Positions 8,058 to 16,862 of a stretch of DNA of 64,000 bases are shown here, piece by piece (positions within the stretch are counted from its first letter, which is position 1; the number at the start of each line of letters is the position of its first letter). Source of the stretch: Aquimonas sp041395245 (GTDB lineage: Bacteria; Pseudomonadota; Gammaproteobacteria; Xanthomonadales; Xanthomonadaceae). A program made the translations under genes and the position numbers. The notes beneath the pieces are model-generated. The model did not search any database. It was given only the letters and a program-made list of their open reading frames with translations, and was not told the DNA's origin. The DNA lies in the NCBI GenBank assembly GCA_041395245.1, contig JAWLAY010000004.1, positions 337,085 through 401,084 on the forward strand, in the 5' to 3' direction.

Positions 8058-9164
8058 ATGTTGCGTTGGATTGTTGCGTGTTGCGCTGCCCTGCTGCTGT
8101 CCGGCTGCGTGACCTATCCCACCTACACCTACGATGACGGCCGTGAAGTCCGCTACGTCGACGACGAGACCTACTACGTCGGCGCCGGCAATGGCTATGG
8201 CGACTACTACGCCAGCGAAGATCCCTGGCGTCACTCCGCTTACTACAGCGTGTTCTGGCCGATCCATCGCCTGTATTGGGATAGCTACTGGTATCCCGGT
8301 TTCTACTACGGCATCACCTACTTTCCACGCGACTATTTCCACATCGGTTGGGGTTCCGGCTGGCATCCGTACTCGGGCTACTGGCACTGGTATGCACCCT
8401 ATCGATACAGCTGGGCGGACAACTACTACGCTTGGGATTGGCACCGTGGCCGACACGGCGTCGCAACCACTTCCGCGCCACGATTCGGTCACGCCCGCAA
8501 CGAAGCCGAGCGCTTGAACTGGTACGCCCAAGGAAGTTCGGCACCACGGGCTTCGCGCTACGAAATCACCGCCGGCACTGCCGAACAACGCGACGACGCC
8601 GCCGGAAACGTCCGGCCCTCGCGCGCAGCCAGCTACGGTGGATATTCGCCAATCGACCGCAACACCGCTCGCCCTGCTCAGAGCAACGGCTTTTCCACTC
8701 CGCCCGCGCGCGTCGCGTCGCCCGCATCGGCGATTTCGAGGCCCGCAACACGCGAAGCGGCACCCCAACAACGGTCGCCGTATTTGTCGGCACCGGTGAC
8801 GCGTTCTCGCGTCGGCAGCGACACGCGAGCGCGACCCGCCGAGTCGTTCGATCTGCCGCAAGCCTCACCACGACGCGCTTCGCCTGGACGTTCTGCACAA
8901 ATGGAACGCAGCCAGTTCCGGCAGGATTCGCCTGTGTCGCCATTCGGCGGCGCGGGTGAATCCAGCGGCGGCGCAACGCGCTCCTCAGGCCGCGGCGCGC
9001 AAGACGCCGCACCGATGCGCTCGCCAAGTCCTCGCATGGAGGCGCCACGCGCAGAGCCGGTCTTCCGTAGCGAACCCGCGCGCACGAGCAGCCCGGTTTC
9101 CCGTGGTGATTCACCCGCACGCGGCGCGGCGCGTGCCGCCAGTCGTGCTGGCGACGAGCAATGA
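8058..9164 (+). CDS. Tyr/Trp-rich lipoprotein with a Pro/Arg/Ser-rich tail
   Basis: A 368-residue protein beginning with a lipoprotein signal (MLRWIVACCAALLLSGC; lipobox LSGC, cysteine at about residue 17). Residues about 20-135 are packed with Tyr, Trp, Gly and His (for example YWHWYAPYRYSW). The remaining half is basic and rich in Ser, Arg, Pro and Ala with little predicted structure. The start at 8058 has GAGGAG at the right distance; the codons upstream are Arg-rich and not signal-like. I do not recognise the family. It probably sits on the outer membrane facing the periplasm or the surface. The gene stands alone, between the repeat gap and the convergent yceI-like gene. Confidence 0.78.
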   Translation: MLRWIVACCAALLLSGCVTYPTYTYDDGREVRYVDDETYYVGAGNGYGDYYASEDPWRHSAYYSVFWPIHRLYWDSYWYPGFYYGITYFPRDYFHIGWGSGWHPYSGYWHWYAPYRYSWADNYYAWDWHRGRHGVATTSAPRFGHARNEAERLNWYAQGSSAPRASRYEITAGTAEQRDDAAGNVRPSRAASYGGYSPIDRNTARPAQSNGFSTPPARVASPASAISRPATREAAPQQRSPYLSAPVTRSRVGSDTRARPAESFDLPQASPRRASPGRSAQMERSQFRQDSPVSPFGGAGESSGGATRSSGRGAQDAAPMRSPSPRMEAPRAEPVFRSEPARTSSPVSRGDSPARGAARAASRAGDEQ

Positions 9165-9192
9165 TGGCAAGGTGAAACGGAGGACGGAGCGA

Positions 9193-9798
9193 TCAGTCGC
9201 GCAATCCGTCGCGTGATCGCTCCGCCTCGATCTGCAACTCCACGCGCACCTCGTCGCCAATCACGCCCGGATAGCGATCCACCCCCAATTCGCGGCGCTG
9301 CAGGACCGCCTGGGCGGAGAAGCCCACCCGCTTTCGGGCAATCCACGGCAACTTGCGCCCCAGCGCATTGCGCTGCACCGTCAACACCACGGGTGTTTGC
9401 TGTCCCCGAAAATGCAATACGCCATGAACCTCGGCGCGCAGCGCATCGTGTTCGACGATCCGCGTCGAGACGAAGCGGGCCTGCGGATGACTGTTCACGG
9501 CAAAGAAGTCGTCACGCGCCATGCGGCGATTCCAATCGGCGTCGCCAAAATCCAGCGTCCGCAACGGGATCTCCGCCTCAACCTGCGCCGAGGACCAATC
9601 CTCGGGATCGAACTGCAGTTCGCCAGACAGCGACGACAGTGTGGCTATCGACTCTGAAAACCCGGCATGCGACACCTTCAGGACCAGCCGCGAATGGACT
9701 GGATCGATTCGCCAGTGGATCGGCTCTTCCGCTTGGGTGACGTTGCCCAGCGCGGCGACGGCGCAGACTCCGAACAGGCGGAAACAGAACGTCTTCAT
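9193..9798 (-). CDS. YceI family periplasmic protein
   Basis: A 201-residue protein with a signal peptide (cleavage near VTQAEE) and a YceI/lipocalin-like barrel. Typical features are IDPVHSRLVLKVSHAG near the start, the central RMARDDFFAV and the late HFRGQQTPVVLTV. Family members bind polyprenoids or other amphiphiles in the periplasm; the ligand here is unknown. The start overlaps the stop of the upstream DUF697 GTPase gene by 4 bases (ATGA), so the two are probably an operon. Confidence 0.88.
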   Translation of the reverse strand: MKTFCFRLFGVCAVAALGNVTQAEEPIHWRIDPVHSRLVLKVSHAGFSESIATLSSLSGELQFDPEDWSSAQVEAEIPLRTLDFGDADWNRRMARDDFFAVNSHPQARFVSTRIVEHDALRAEVHGVLHFRGQQTPVVLTVQRNALGRKLPWIARKRVGFSAQAVLQRRELGVDRYPGVIGDEVRVELQIEAERSRDGLRD

Positions 9799-11303
9799 GG
9801 CCGATCTTCCGAAGCCGCGCCAGGACGCCCCGATGCATCGCCAAGGAGTTGTTGCGCCAGGGCCGCAACGCGTTGAATCCGAGGTGCCGCGTCCGCGTGC
9901 AGCGCCGCCTCGAATGCGGCCAAGGTCGCGTTCCGATCCAGATCGCCTGCATCCGAAAACGCGTTCGCCATGGCTCGCCCCAAACTGTCGAAGATCAATC
10001 CGTAGGCAACGGCGTGGGTCACACCACCACCCAGCGTGCCCAGCCCGGGAAAGGCTTTCAGCGCATTGCCCGCAATCGCCAATACGATCCCGGTACGCGT
10101 CCTGACCACCTTGCTGGCCTGGGAAACCATGGCGTCCAGATCCAGATCGCGCATTCGCAATCGGTACAGCGCCGCCAGCTCGCGCGCCATCGCGGTGGCC
10201 AACGCGCCCTGCAGAAGCAAATCCGTACCCGGAGCCACGCTGGCCAGCGCGGCCACGATGGCGCGCCGCGTGTAACGCGTGACGATGCGATCCACTTCCG
10301 CGGCTTGCACGGCCTGCTCCTGTGCCGACAGTTGCCGCTCCAGCTGGCTCAGTGTCGCCTTTTGACGACCCGCCTCGAACACCTGAGGACCTTCGCCCGC
10401 GATGGACAGCAAGGCCTGCTGCAACGCTTCGATTTGCGCGGGCTGCTGGCGCTGCACGGTTTCGTATCGCCCATCCGGCCATTCCTTTCGCAGCGCCTCG
10501 ACAAACCCTGCGCTGACCGCCAGCACCTCGATCCCCAGCGGCGAGTAGCGGGTGCGCCAGTGCGTCAGAAGGGTTGTGCGCTCGGTGTCGGCGTAGCGGT
10601 CCTGCTTGTTCAGCACCAACAAAACCGGACGATCAAATCGGGACAAAGCCCGCAAATCGGCATCCTGCGAGCGGGTGAGATCCGCATCGGCGACATACAC
10701 CAGCACATGCGCCCGGGCGGCTTCGGCCTCGGCCATCTGCGCGTGAAGCGCACCGTCAACCTGTTGTTGACCCGGCACGTCGGCCAGTACGACCCGCTGC
10801 GAACCCAGCACGATCTCGTGATGCGACACCGTGTCGGTCGACCCGCCGCGCACATCGATTTCGCCCTCCGCAGCGGGCTGCATGGCGCGGAGCAGACTGG
10901 TCTTTCCACTGGAAATATCGCCATAGATCGCGACATACAGTCGTCGGTCCGCCTCGCGAAACTCCAGTTGCCGCAGTTCCTCACGCAGCGCGAGCGTGTC
11001 CGATCCACGGGCATCCAGTTGCGTGATTCGCGCGTCGATCAGTCCGCGATCCAGCGTCTGTACCGCTCGCTTCCGGCGTACGCCCGGTCTGAGCAACTGC
11101 CAAAGCAGCCACAGTCCGAATCCAAGTCCCGCCGCAACGGGCAGCAGCAACGCCCAGCGCAGCCAGCCCGGCAACGCCTGCAATTCCTGCCACCACAGCA
11201 CCGCCTCGCGCCCCACCTGCAGCCACCAGTAGAGCGCCATCGCGCCGACCAGCAACAGCAGTGCAGCAAGCACGCGACGAATGATCAGGCCGCTCATCGA
11301 CAT
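9795..11303 (-). CDS. DUF697 domain GTPase, membrane-anchored
   Basis: A 502-residue protein with two N-terminal membrane segments (about residues 6-25 and 45-67). A GTPase domain follows, with the P-loop GDISSGKTSLL near residue 125, the G3-like DVPGQQQ and the G4 motif NKQD. The C-terminal region (about 360-460) has the DUF697 pattern, with hydrophobic alternation and a Gly-rich segment. Related proteins include YcjF and GTPases fused to DUF697; the role is unknown. The start at 11303 has AAGGA upstream; an ATG at 11321 is possible. The gene diverges from the hybrid kinase gene and overlaps yceI. Confidence 0.82.
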   Translation of the reverse strand: MSMSGLIIRRVLAALLLLVGAMALYWWLQVGREAVLWWQELQALPGWLRWALLLPVAAGLGFGLWLLWQLLRPGVRRKRAVQTLDRGLIDARITQLDARGSDTLALREELRQLEFREADRRLYVAIYGDISSGKTSLLRAMQPAAEGEIDVRGGSTDTVSHHEIVLGSQRVVLADVPGQQQVDGALHAQMAEAEAARAHVLVYVADADLTRSQDADLRALSRFDRPVLLVLNKQDRYADTERTTLLTHWRTRYSPLGIEVLAVSAGFVEALRKEWPDGRYETVQRQQPAQIEALQQALLSIAGEGPQVFEAGRQKATLSQLERQLSAQEQAVQAAEVDRIVTRYTRRAIVAALASVAPGTDLLLQGALATAMARELAALYRLRMRDLDLDAMVSQASKVVRTRTGIVLAIAGNALKAFPGLGTLGGGVTHAVAYGLIFDSLGRAMANAFSDAGDLDRNATLAAFEAALHADAAPRIQRVAALAQQLLGDASGRPGAASEDRP

Positions 11304-11391
11304 CGGATTCCTTCGTTCCATCGCCGCACGCGGATTGCGCACGGCGCTCACTGTGGCAGGATCGTATCAACACGGACTGCGCAGAACCTCC

Positions 11392-14300
11392 ATGAACACG
11401 CACGCAGCATACCGATCAGCGACGTCATCCATCGACTTGCCCTCGGCTCCATGTGGGTCACGCGAACGGCTGGCTTTGTGGTCGCGAATGCTGATCGCGG
11501 TGCTGGTGCTATGCGTGTTGGGCGCGACCTCCGCGCTGGCCGAACCGTCGGCCCGGCGACTCCCGGAAACCCCGCAGTTCGAACACTTCGGCCCCGAGCA
11601 TGGCCTGCCGTCCAGCACGGTGTACGCGCTGGCGCAAGACGGCAGGGGCTATCTGTGGATCGGCACGGCGGACGGACTGGCGCGCTACGACGGCGTCGGC
11701 TTCAAGGTTTATCGCCACGATCCCGGAGACCCCGCGTCGCTGCCGTCGAACGTCGTGCAAGCCCTCCACGTCGATGCCAGTCAACGGTTATGGGTGGCCT
11801 GTGAGGGTGGCGGCTTGAGCGTACTTGACGACGCGTTGAGCAGTCATTTCGATCATTACAACGAGACAAATCTGAAAAACTTCTCGGCACCCGATGTATG
11901 GACGATCACGTCTGATGTCCACGGCGCACTTTGGTTCGGGGGATTCGGAAGTGGCTTGCATCACTGGCTCCCCGGCAGCCCGACACTGCATCGCCTCACA
12001 CACGATGATGCTGATGAAAACAGTCTCCCTGATGACAATATCCTCTCACTTGCATGGGATGCGGGCGGTGCTTTGGTTGTCGGCACGTCCAGTGGCTTGG
12101 CGAAACTGACCGATCAGTCGCTTGCGCGCTTACCGATCAGCTCATCTCCCGCAGCAAATTTCGTAATCCAACTAACTGGCTCGCCATCGGGTGCAGGAAC
12201 TCACATCGGGACTCGCGCTGGGCTGTTCCTGATGGACAACACAGGCGAAACCTCCGAGGTCTCCTCAGGGGCAGGCACGCAAGCGGTGACCGCGCTGTTG
12301 GAAGATGACCGGGGAACACTCTGGCTTGGCACAAGAAATGGGCTGTTTCATCGGGACAGTTCCAGCATGTGGCATCACTATCGGGGCTCGGCAAACAAGA
12401 AGCGGGCACTGTCAGGCAATGCCGTCAATGCCGTAATTGAAGATCACGAGGGAGGGCTATGGATCGCCACCTTAGAACGCGGGCTGAGCCGACTGTCGCC
12501 AAGCTGGCGCAACTTCAGCGTTTTTCAAACGTCCTCACCGAGCTTTGAAAGCGCAGAGCCCAAGGGGCTCGCACCAGCGCAAGACGGCGGTGTCTGGGTA
12601 GTCAGTCTCCCCGCCATACTCAGCCATATCGATCTTCGCAGCGGTGAGGTTCGTGCAGTACTTGGCGAACCCGGCGCATTGCCTCATGACCGGCCACTGT
12701 CGGTACTGCAGACGCGAGACGGTGCGATCTGGATAGGACATCGTACTGGGCTCATGCGATATGACGAGCACAGCGGGGAATTCCAATCCTTCGGCACATC
12801 GGACGCGATACCGCTCCCCAACGGCTACGTCGATCAACTTGTCGATGCGGGCGACAGCTTCTGGCTGTCAGCCCAGGGCGGTGGTTTGCAGCGGCGCGGT
12901 TTAAATGGTGCCGTGCTTGAAACCATCACCGAGGGTGAGGCAGGCCTCGATAGCGTCGACACAGAACAATTGCTGCTGACCGATGACATGACTTTATGGT
13001 GGTCAGGCGCTACAGGATTGCGGAGAAGAAAACCGGGTTCCGACGCGTTCGAAAAGCCCGCAGGTAGTCCCGAAGGCAGGATTTACGGCTTCGACCTGCA
13101 CGACGAACATCTTTGGCTTCATCGCATGGAAGGATTGGAGCACTACCGTATCTCAGGTGACGTGATGCAGCTTTTGGAAAGGCTGGATGGACGCTCCGGG
13201 CTACCCCCAGTCGAGTCCGGCGGGGTCAGTGTCGATTCGCTCGGTGATGTCTGGCTGACGACGGCGCGGGGCCTGTACCGCTATCGACCAGCACGCGAAA
13301 AACAAGCCGCGGAGTTGCGAGTCTTCTCACAGCGCGATGGACTACCTAGTGCCGAGTTCTACAAGCGACCGCCACTGGCTCTCCACGACGGGAGACTGAT
13401 TGCCTCGACCCTGGAAGGCGTAATCGCCTTTGATCCGCAGCGCCTGCAATCCAACCAGGCCACATCCTCGCTGCAGTGGGAATACCTATCGGTCGCACGC
13501 GAGGGCAGCCGAAGTGCGCTCAGCCCAGGTCGATCGATTGACCTCCGCGCTGCCGACACCGATCTGCGCATCGCGGTTCGCCTGCTGTCGTTTGCCGATC
13601 CCAGCGCCAATCGATACCGCTTCCGTTTGCAGGGCATCGATGCGGGCTGGGTGGAGACCGGCAATATCCCCGAGCGCAGCTATCCGTCACTGCCGGTAGG
13701 CGAATATCTGCTGGAAGTCGCCGCCACCAACGCAGAGGGACAGTGGACGGCGCCCTTGCAAACGCAAATCCGGATGCCCGCCGTGTGGTGGCTGAGCCTG
13801 CCAGCCAAATTCGCTTACCTGCTGTGTCTGTCGTTGATCGGCGGGCTGTTGCTGCGAGCCTGGCGTTTCCGCCTCGCCGAACGTCATCAACTGGCAATGG
13901 CGGAACAGGCCCGGCAACTGGCGGAGCAGGCATCCCGCGCCAAGGGTCGTTTTCTGTCAACGCTGGGTCACGAGATCCGCACGCCCATGACCGGACTGTT
14001 GGGCATGAACGAACTGCTGCTGCACAGCGAGCTGTTGCCAGCGCAACGCCAGCAGGCCGAGGCCGTGCGCCGCAGTGGGCAAATGATGTTGCGGCTGCTC
14101 AATGAGTCGCTGGACATCGCCCGTATCGACGCGGGCAAACTGCAGATCGAACCGCAGCCCACCGATCTGCATCAGCTGCTGCGCGATGTCGCCGAGTTGC
14201 AGAGTGCACCGGCACAGCGCAAGGGACTGCACTTCGCACTCGACATGGATGCCGCGCTGCCGTGCTGGGTCTTGGTCGATCCGCTGCGCCTGCAGCAGAT

Positions 14301-15045
14301 TCTGCTCAACCTCACCGGCAATGCCATCAAGTTCACCGCGACCGGCGAGGTACGACTGCGGGCGGAGACGCAGGCGATGGACGGTGACCGGGTGTCATTG
14401 CGCTTTGAGGTGCGCGACAGTGGCCCCGGCATGGATGCGGAAACGCTGGCGCGCCTGTTTCAGCCATTCGAGCAGGCACATGGCGGTCGGACCGCCCAGC
14501 AGTTTGGCGGAAGCGGCCTCGGCCTGCTGATCAGTCGTCAGCTGGCGGAAGCGATGCAGGGCGAGGTTCGCGCAACCAGCACGGTCGGACAAGGCAGCAC
14601 GTTTACATTGACCCTGCCGACGGACGTGACAAAGGCGAATCAGCCCGTCGCGCCCGCGCCCGTGGAACACGGCGAAACGACCGCACAAACGCTGCTGCTG
14701 GTGGAAGACGAAGCCGACGTCGCCGCGGCCGTCGGTGGCTTGCTGCGCCAGATGGGCCACGAGGTGGATCACGCCGAACACGCATTGCGCGCACTCAGCC
14801 TGATCGCGCAACGCGACTATTCGCAGGCCGTGCTGGACCTGGACCTGCCGGGCATTGATGGGCTTACGCTGGCGGGCATGCTGCGCAAGCAACGCCCAAA
14901 CATGCGACTGATCGCGCTCACCGCGCGCGCGGAAGCGGATACCGAACAACGCGCCTTGGCGGCGGGCTTTTCGGTGTTCCTGCGCAAGCCCATGAGTCTG
15001 GCCCAACTGCGCGCCGCGATCAGCGACGACGCGCCAACGCCATAG
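11392..15045 (+). CDS. Hybrid sensor histidine kinase with two-component propeller
   Basis: A 1217-residue protein. After a signal/anchor (around MLIAVLVLCVLGATSALA) come repeated propeller blades (Reg_prop type, as in YLWIGTADGLARYDG and LWLGTRNGLFH) to about residue 700. Then follow a Y_Y_Y-like domain, one membrane helix (about 800-822), a HisKA domain with phospho-acceptor His near 860 (LGHEIRTPM), a HATPase domain (N box LTGNAIKFT, G boxes DSGPGMD and GGSGLGL) and a C-terminal receiver with acceptor Asp near 1148 (DLDLPGIDG) and conserved Lys (LRKP). It senses an unknown periplasmic signal, often carbohydrate-related in this class. No output regulator is adjacent. The start could also be the ATG at 11488. 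Codon use in the middle blades (about 11.8-13.4 kb) looks less GC-biased than the rest. Confidence 0.9.
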   Translation: MNTHAAYRSATSSIDLPSAPCGSRERLALWSRMLIAVLVLCVLGATSALAEPSARRLPETPQFEHFGPEHGLPSSTVYALAQDGRGYLWIGTADGLARYDGVGFKVYRHDPGDPASLPSNVVQALHVDASQRLWVACEGGGLSVLDDALSSHFDHYNETNLKNFSAPDVWTITSDVHGALWFGGFGSGLHHWLPGSPTLHRLTHDDADENSLPDDNILSLAWDAGGALVVGTSSGLAKLTDQSLARLPISSSPAANFVIQLTGSPSGAGTHIGTRAGLFLMDNTGETSEVSSGAGTQAVTALLEDDRGTLWLGTRNGLFHRDSSSMWHHYRGSANKKRALSGNAVNAVIEDHEGGLWIATLERGLSRLSPSWRNFSVFQTSSPSFESAEPKGLAPAQDGGVWVVSLPAILSHIDLRSGEVRAVLGEPGALPHDRPLSVLQTRDGAIWIGHRTGLMRYDEHSGEFQSFGTSDAIPLPNGYVDQLVDAGDSFWLSAQGGGLQRRGLNGAVLETITEGEAGLDSVDTEQLLLTDDMTLWWSGATGLRRRKPGSDAFEKPAGSPEGRIYGFDLHDEHLWLHRMEGLEHYRISGDVMQLLERLDGRSGLPPVESGGVSVDSLGDVWLTTARGLYRYRPAREKQAAELRVFSQRDGLPSAEFYKRPPLALHDGRLIASTLEGVIAFDPQRLQSNQATSSLQWEYLSVAREGSRSALSPGRSIDLRAADTDLRIAVRLLSFADPSANRYRFRLQGIDAGWVETGNIPERSYPSLPVGEYLLEVAATNAEGQWTAPLQTQIRMPAVWWLSLPAKFAYLLCLSLIGGLLLRAWRFRLAERHQLAMAEQARQLAEQASRAKGRFLSTLGHEIRTPMTGLLGMNELLLHSELLPAQRQQAEAVRRSGQMMLRLLNESLDIARIDAGKLQIEPQPTDLHQLLRDVAELQSAPAQRKGLHFALDMDAALPCWVLVDPLRLQQILLNLTGNAIKFTATGEVRLRAETQAMDGDRVSLRFEVRDSGPGMDAETLARLFQPFEQAHGGRTAQQFGGSGLGLLISRQLAEAMQGEVRATSTVGQGSTFTLTLPTDVTKANQPVAPAPVEHGETTAQTLLLVEDEADVAAAVGGLLRQMGHEVDHAEHALRALSLIAQRDYSQAVLDLDLPGIDGLTLAGMLRKQRPNMRLIALTARAEADTEQRALAAGFSVFLRKPMSLAQLRAAISDDAPTP

Positions 15046-15090
15046 CACATTAGGTGTGCTACCCGACCCACCCGTCGATCGACGCGGACG

Positions 15091-15930
15091 CTACAACTCG
15101 ATGTGATCGACGCCGCGCCATGTCTGCAGTTGGTCGAGAACATCCGAAACCAGCGGCTGCACGGCTTCGGCCAACAACGCCGACCTGGCCAGACCCTCGC
15201 AACGTCCGAACAGGCTTTGCCGGAGCTGTTCCTCGCCATGCACACGATGGGCAAGATCGTCCAGCACGGCACCGAACTCGCTGGGCGTCGGGCTGAAAGG
15301 CAAACCCGCAAACAGTCTAGCCAGAGCCGAAAACACCGCTTGTGCGTCGGACGGCCAACCGTAGTCCTCGGGACGATAGTCGGGCATTGCGGTTTCCGCA
15401 TCGGTCCAGACCCGGAAACACAACTTGGCCAGCGAGTGATACAGCACGCCCTCGCAGATCAACAGCACCAGCAGATTGCCACGGTGCGCGATCACGGTGC
15501 CTGCCTGACTGTGCCATTCCGCGGAGCGCAGGAATCCGGTCAAACGCATCTGGTCGGCAAACCCCGCCGCCTGCAACTGGTCCAGAATCAACAGGCAGCG
15601 ATCCGCCTCGGAATAGGCACAGGCCTCGGTGATCACCCGCTCGAAGGCGGATAACTGTGGCTCTGCCACACCGCTCGCACCATCCTCGGCCGCCACCTCG
15701 ACCATCACTCTCGGCGGCTCGGGCACGGTGAAATCGTGGTAGCACACGCGTGGATACGCCAAGGCCAGGCCCAAGGCATTGGCGAACGCCGTCTTGCGCC
15801 GCCCCGCACTGCCGTCCACGTGCAGGCATCGCACATGCGCGACCTCCGCATCGAGGACACATTGCAAGGCAAAACCATAGTCCGCATTCGATTCGAAACC
15901 GTAGCGGGCAAGATCACTGCGCAAGGACAT
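15091..15930 (-). CDS. Unrecognised protein with P-loop-like motif
   Basis: A 279-residue protein I cannot assign. Near residue 42 it has GSAGRRKTAF, which fits a Walker A pattern (GxxGxxKT), and RCLLILDQLQ near residue 115 could be Walker B. This suggests a small AAA-type or MoxR-like nucleotide-binding fold, but no sensor or arginine-finger motif is clear. There is no signal peptide, so it should be cytoplasmic. The initiating ATG at 15930 has only a weak ribosome-binding site. Downstream it faces the hybrid kinase gene; upstream it is insulated from rpmA by a strong hairpin terminator. Confidence 0.6.
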   Translation of the reverse strand: MSLRSDLARYGFESNADYGFALQCVLDAEVAHVRCLHVDGSAGRRKTAFANALGLALAYPRVCYHDFTVPEPPRVMVEVAAEDGASGVAEPQLSAFERVITEACAYSEADRCLLILDQLQAAGFADQMRLTGFLRSAEWHSQAGTVIAHRGNLLVLLICEGVLYHSLAKLCFRVWTDAETAMPDYRPEDYGWPSDAQAVFSALARLFAGLPFSPTPSEFGAVLDDLAHRVHGEEQLRQSLFGRCEGLARSALLAEAVQPLVSDVLDQLQTWRGVDHIEL

Positions 15931-15998
15931 GGAGATTCCGTATTGACCCGACGTGGGCAGTGTGGCGTATGGCAGGAGTGAACGGGAATGTGACCCAC

Positions 15999-16024
15999 AA
16001 AAAACCCCGCCGAAGCGGGGTTTT
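15999..16024 (-). terminator. Intrinsic terminator of rplU-rpmA
   Basis: A hairpin with arms rich in AAAACCCCGC and GCGGGGTTTT around the loop cgaa. On the minus strand the GC stem is followed by a run of T. It lies 20 bases past the rpmA stop and is symmetric enough to work in both directions. Confidence 0.85.
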
Positions 16025-16044
16025 CAGTTCGATGCGTTGCGCGC

Positions 16045-16305
<261 letters not shown>

Positions 16306-16317
16306 GACGTGTGCTCC

Positions 16318-16638
16318 TTACTTGCTGCCACCGGCGATGCCGGTGATCTCGATTTCGGTGTAATGCTGACGATGTCCCTGCTGCTTGCGGAAATGCTTGC
16401 GGCGACGGAACTTGATGATGTGAACCTTGTCGGCCCGGCCATGCGCCTTGACCGTAGCGGTGACCTTGGCACCAGCGACCAGCGGGGTACCGACGGTCAC
16501 ACCGTCGCCTTCACCCACGAGCAGCACCTGATCCAGATCGATCGAGCTGCCTTCGGCCACATCCAGCTTTTCAACGCGCAGGGTTTCACCCTGCATGACG
16601 CGGTACTGCTTACCGCCGGTAACGATGACTGCGTACAT
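16318..16638 (-). CDS. rplU: 50S ribosomal protein L21
   Basis: A 106-residue L21 with the family start MYAVIVTGGKQYRV and the later KVHIIKFRRRKHFRKQQGHRQ. The ribosome-binding site AGAGGAA precedes the ATG. It is the first gene of rplU-rpmA and is read from a promoter about 120 bases upstream, leaving a leader of about 110 bases that may carry regulatory structure. Confidence 0.98.
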   Translation of the reverse strand: MYAVIVTGGKQYRVMQGETLRVEKLDVAEGSSIDLDQVLLVGEGDGVTVGTPLVAGAKVTATVKAHGRADKVHIIKFRRRKHFRKQQGHRQHYTEIEITGIAGGSK

Positions 16639-16755
16639 CTGCGAATTCCTCTGTAGTTATTTTTCCTGCACTGGCAGCCACTTGCCCGAATCCGGGACAG
16701 CTTCTCACGCCACGCCACGGGGCGTTGGACGCAAGACGGCCAAAACAGACCGCGC

Positions 16756-16784
16756 ATGGTAGGCGATCTGTGGATTCTGGTCAA
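16756..16784 (-). promoter_or_regulatory. Sigma-70-type promoter for rplU-rpmA
   Basis: On the minus strand, TTGACC (16779-16784) and TACCAT (16756-16761) are separated by 17 bases. Transcription would begin near 16749. The leader up to the rplU ATG contains a small hairpin (CCCG/CGGG) that could be part of a ribosomal-protein leader. Confidence 0.55.
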
Positions 16785-16862
16785 ACTTTCACCATCGCGT
16801 CGCCGTGACGATCAGGCTACCGCGACACCTTACACTGGGTGCCCTTTGCTTCGATTCAGACC

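Noticed and set aside
7656..8861. Long minus-strand frame (401 codons) across copy 1 of the element and the lipoprotein gene
   Set aside because: It is mostly antisense to the lipoprotein CDS and its conserved part is simply the translated 163-bp repeat; the other copy gives the same peptide because the DNA is the same.
16639..16862. Possible SOS/LexA operator upstream of uvrA
   Set aside because: The best candidate (CTGCACTGGCAG) has only a six-base spacer and does not fit the usual CTGT-N8-ACAG or the Xanthomonas-type palindrome.
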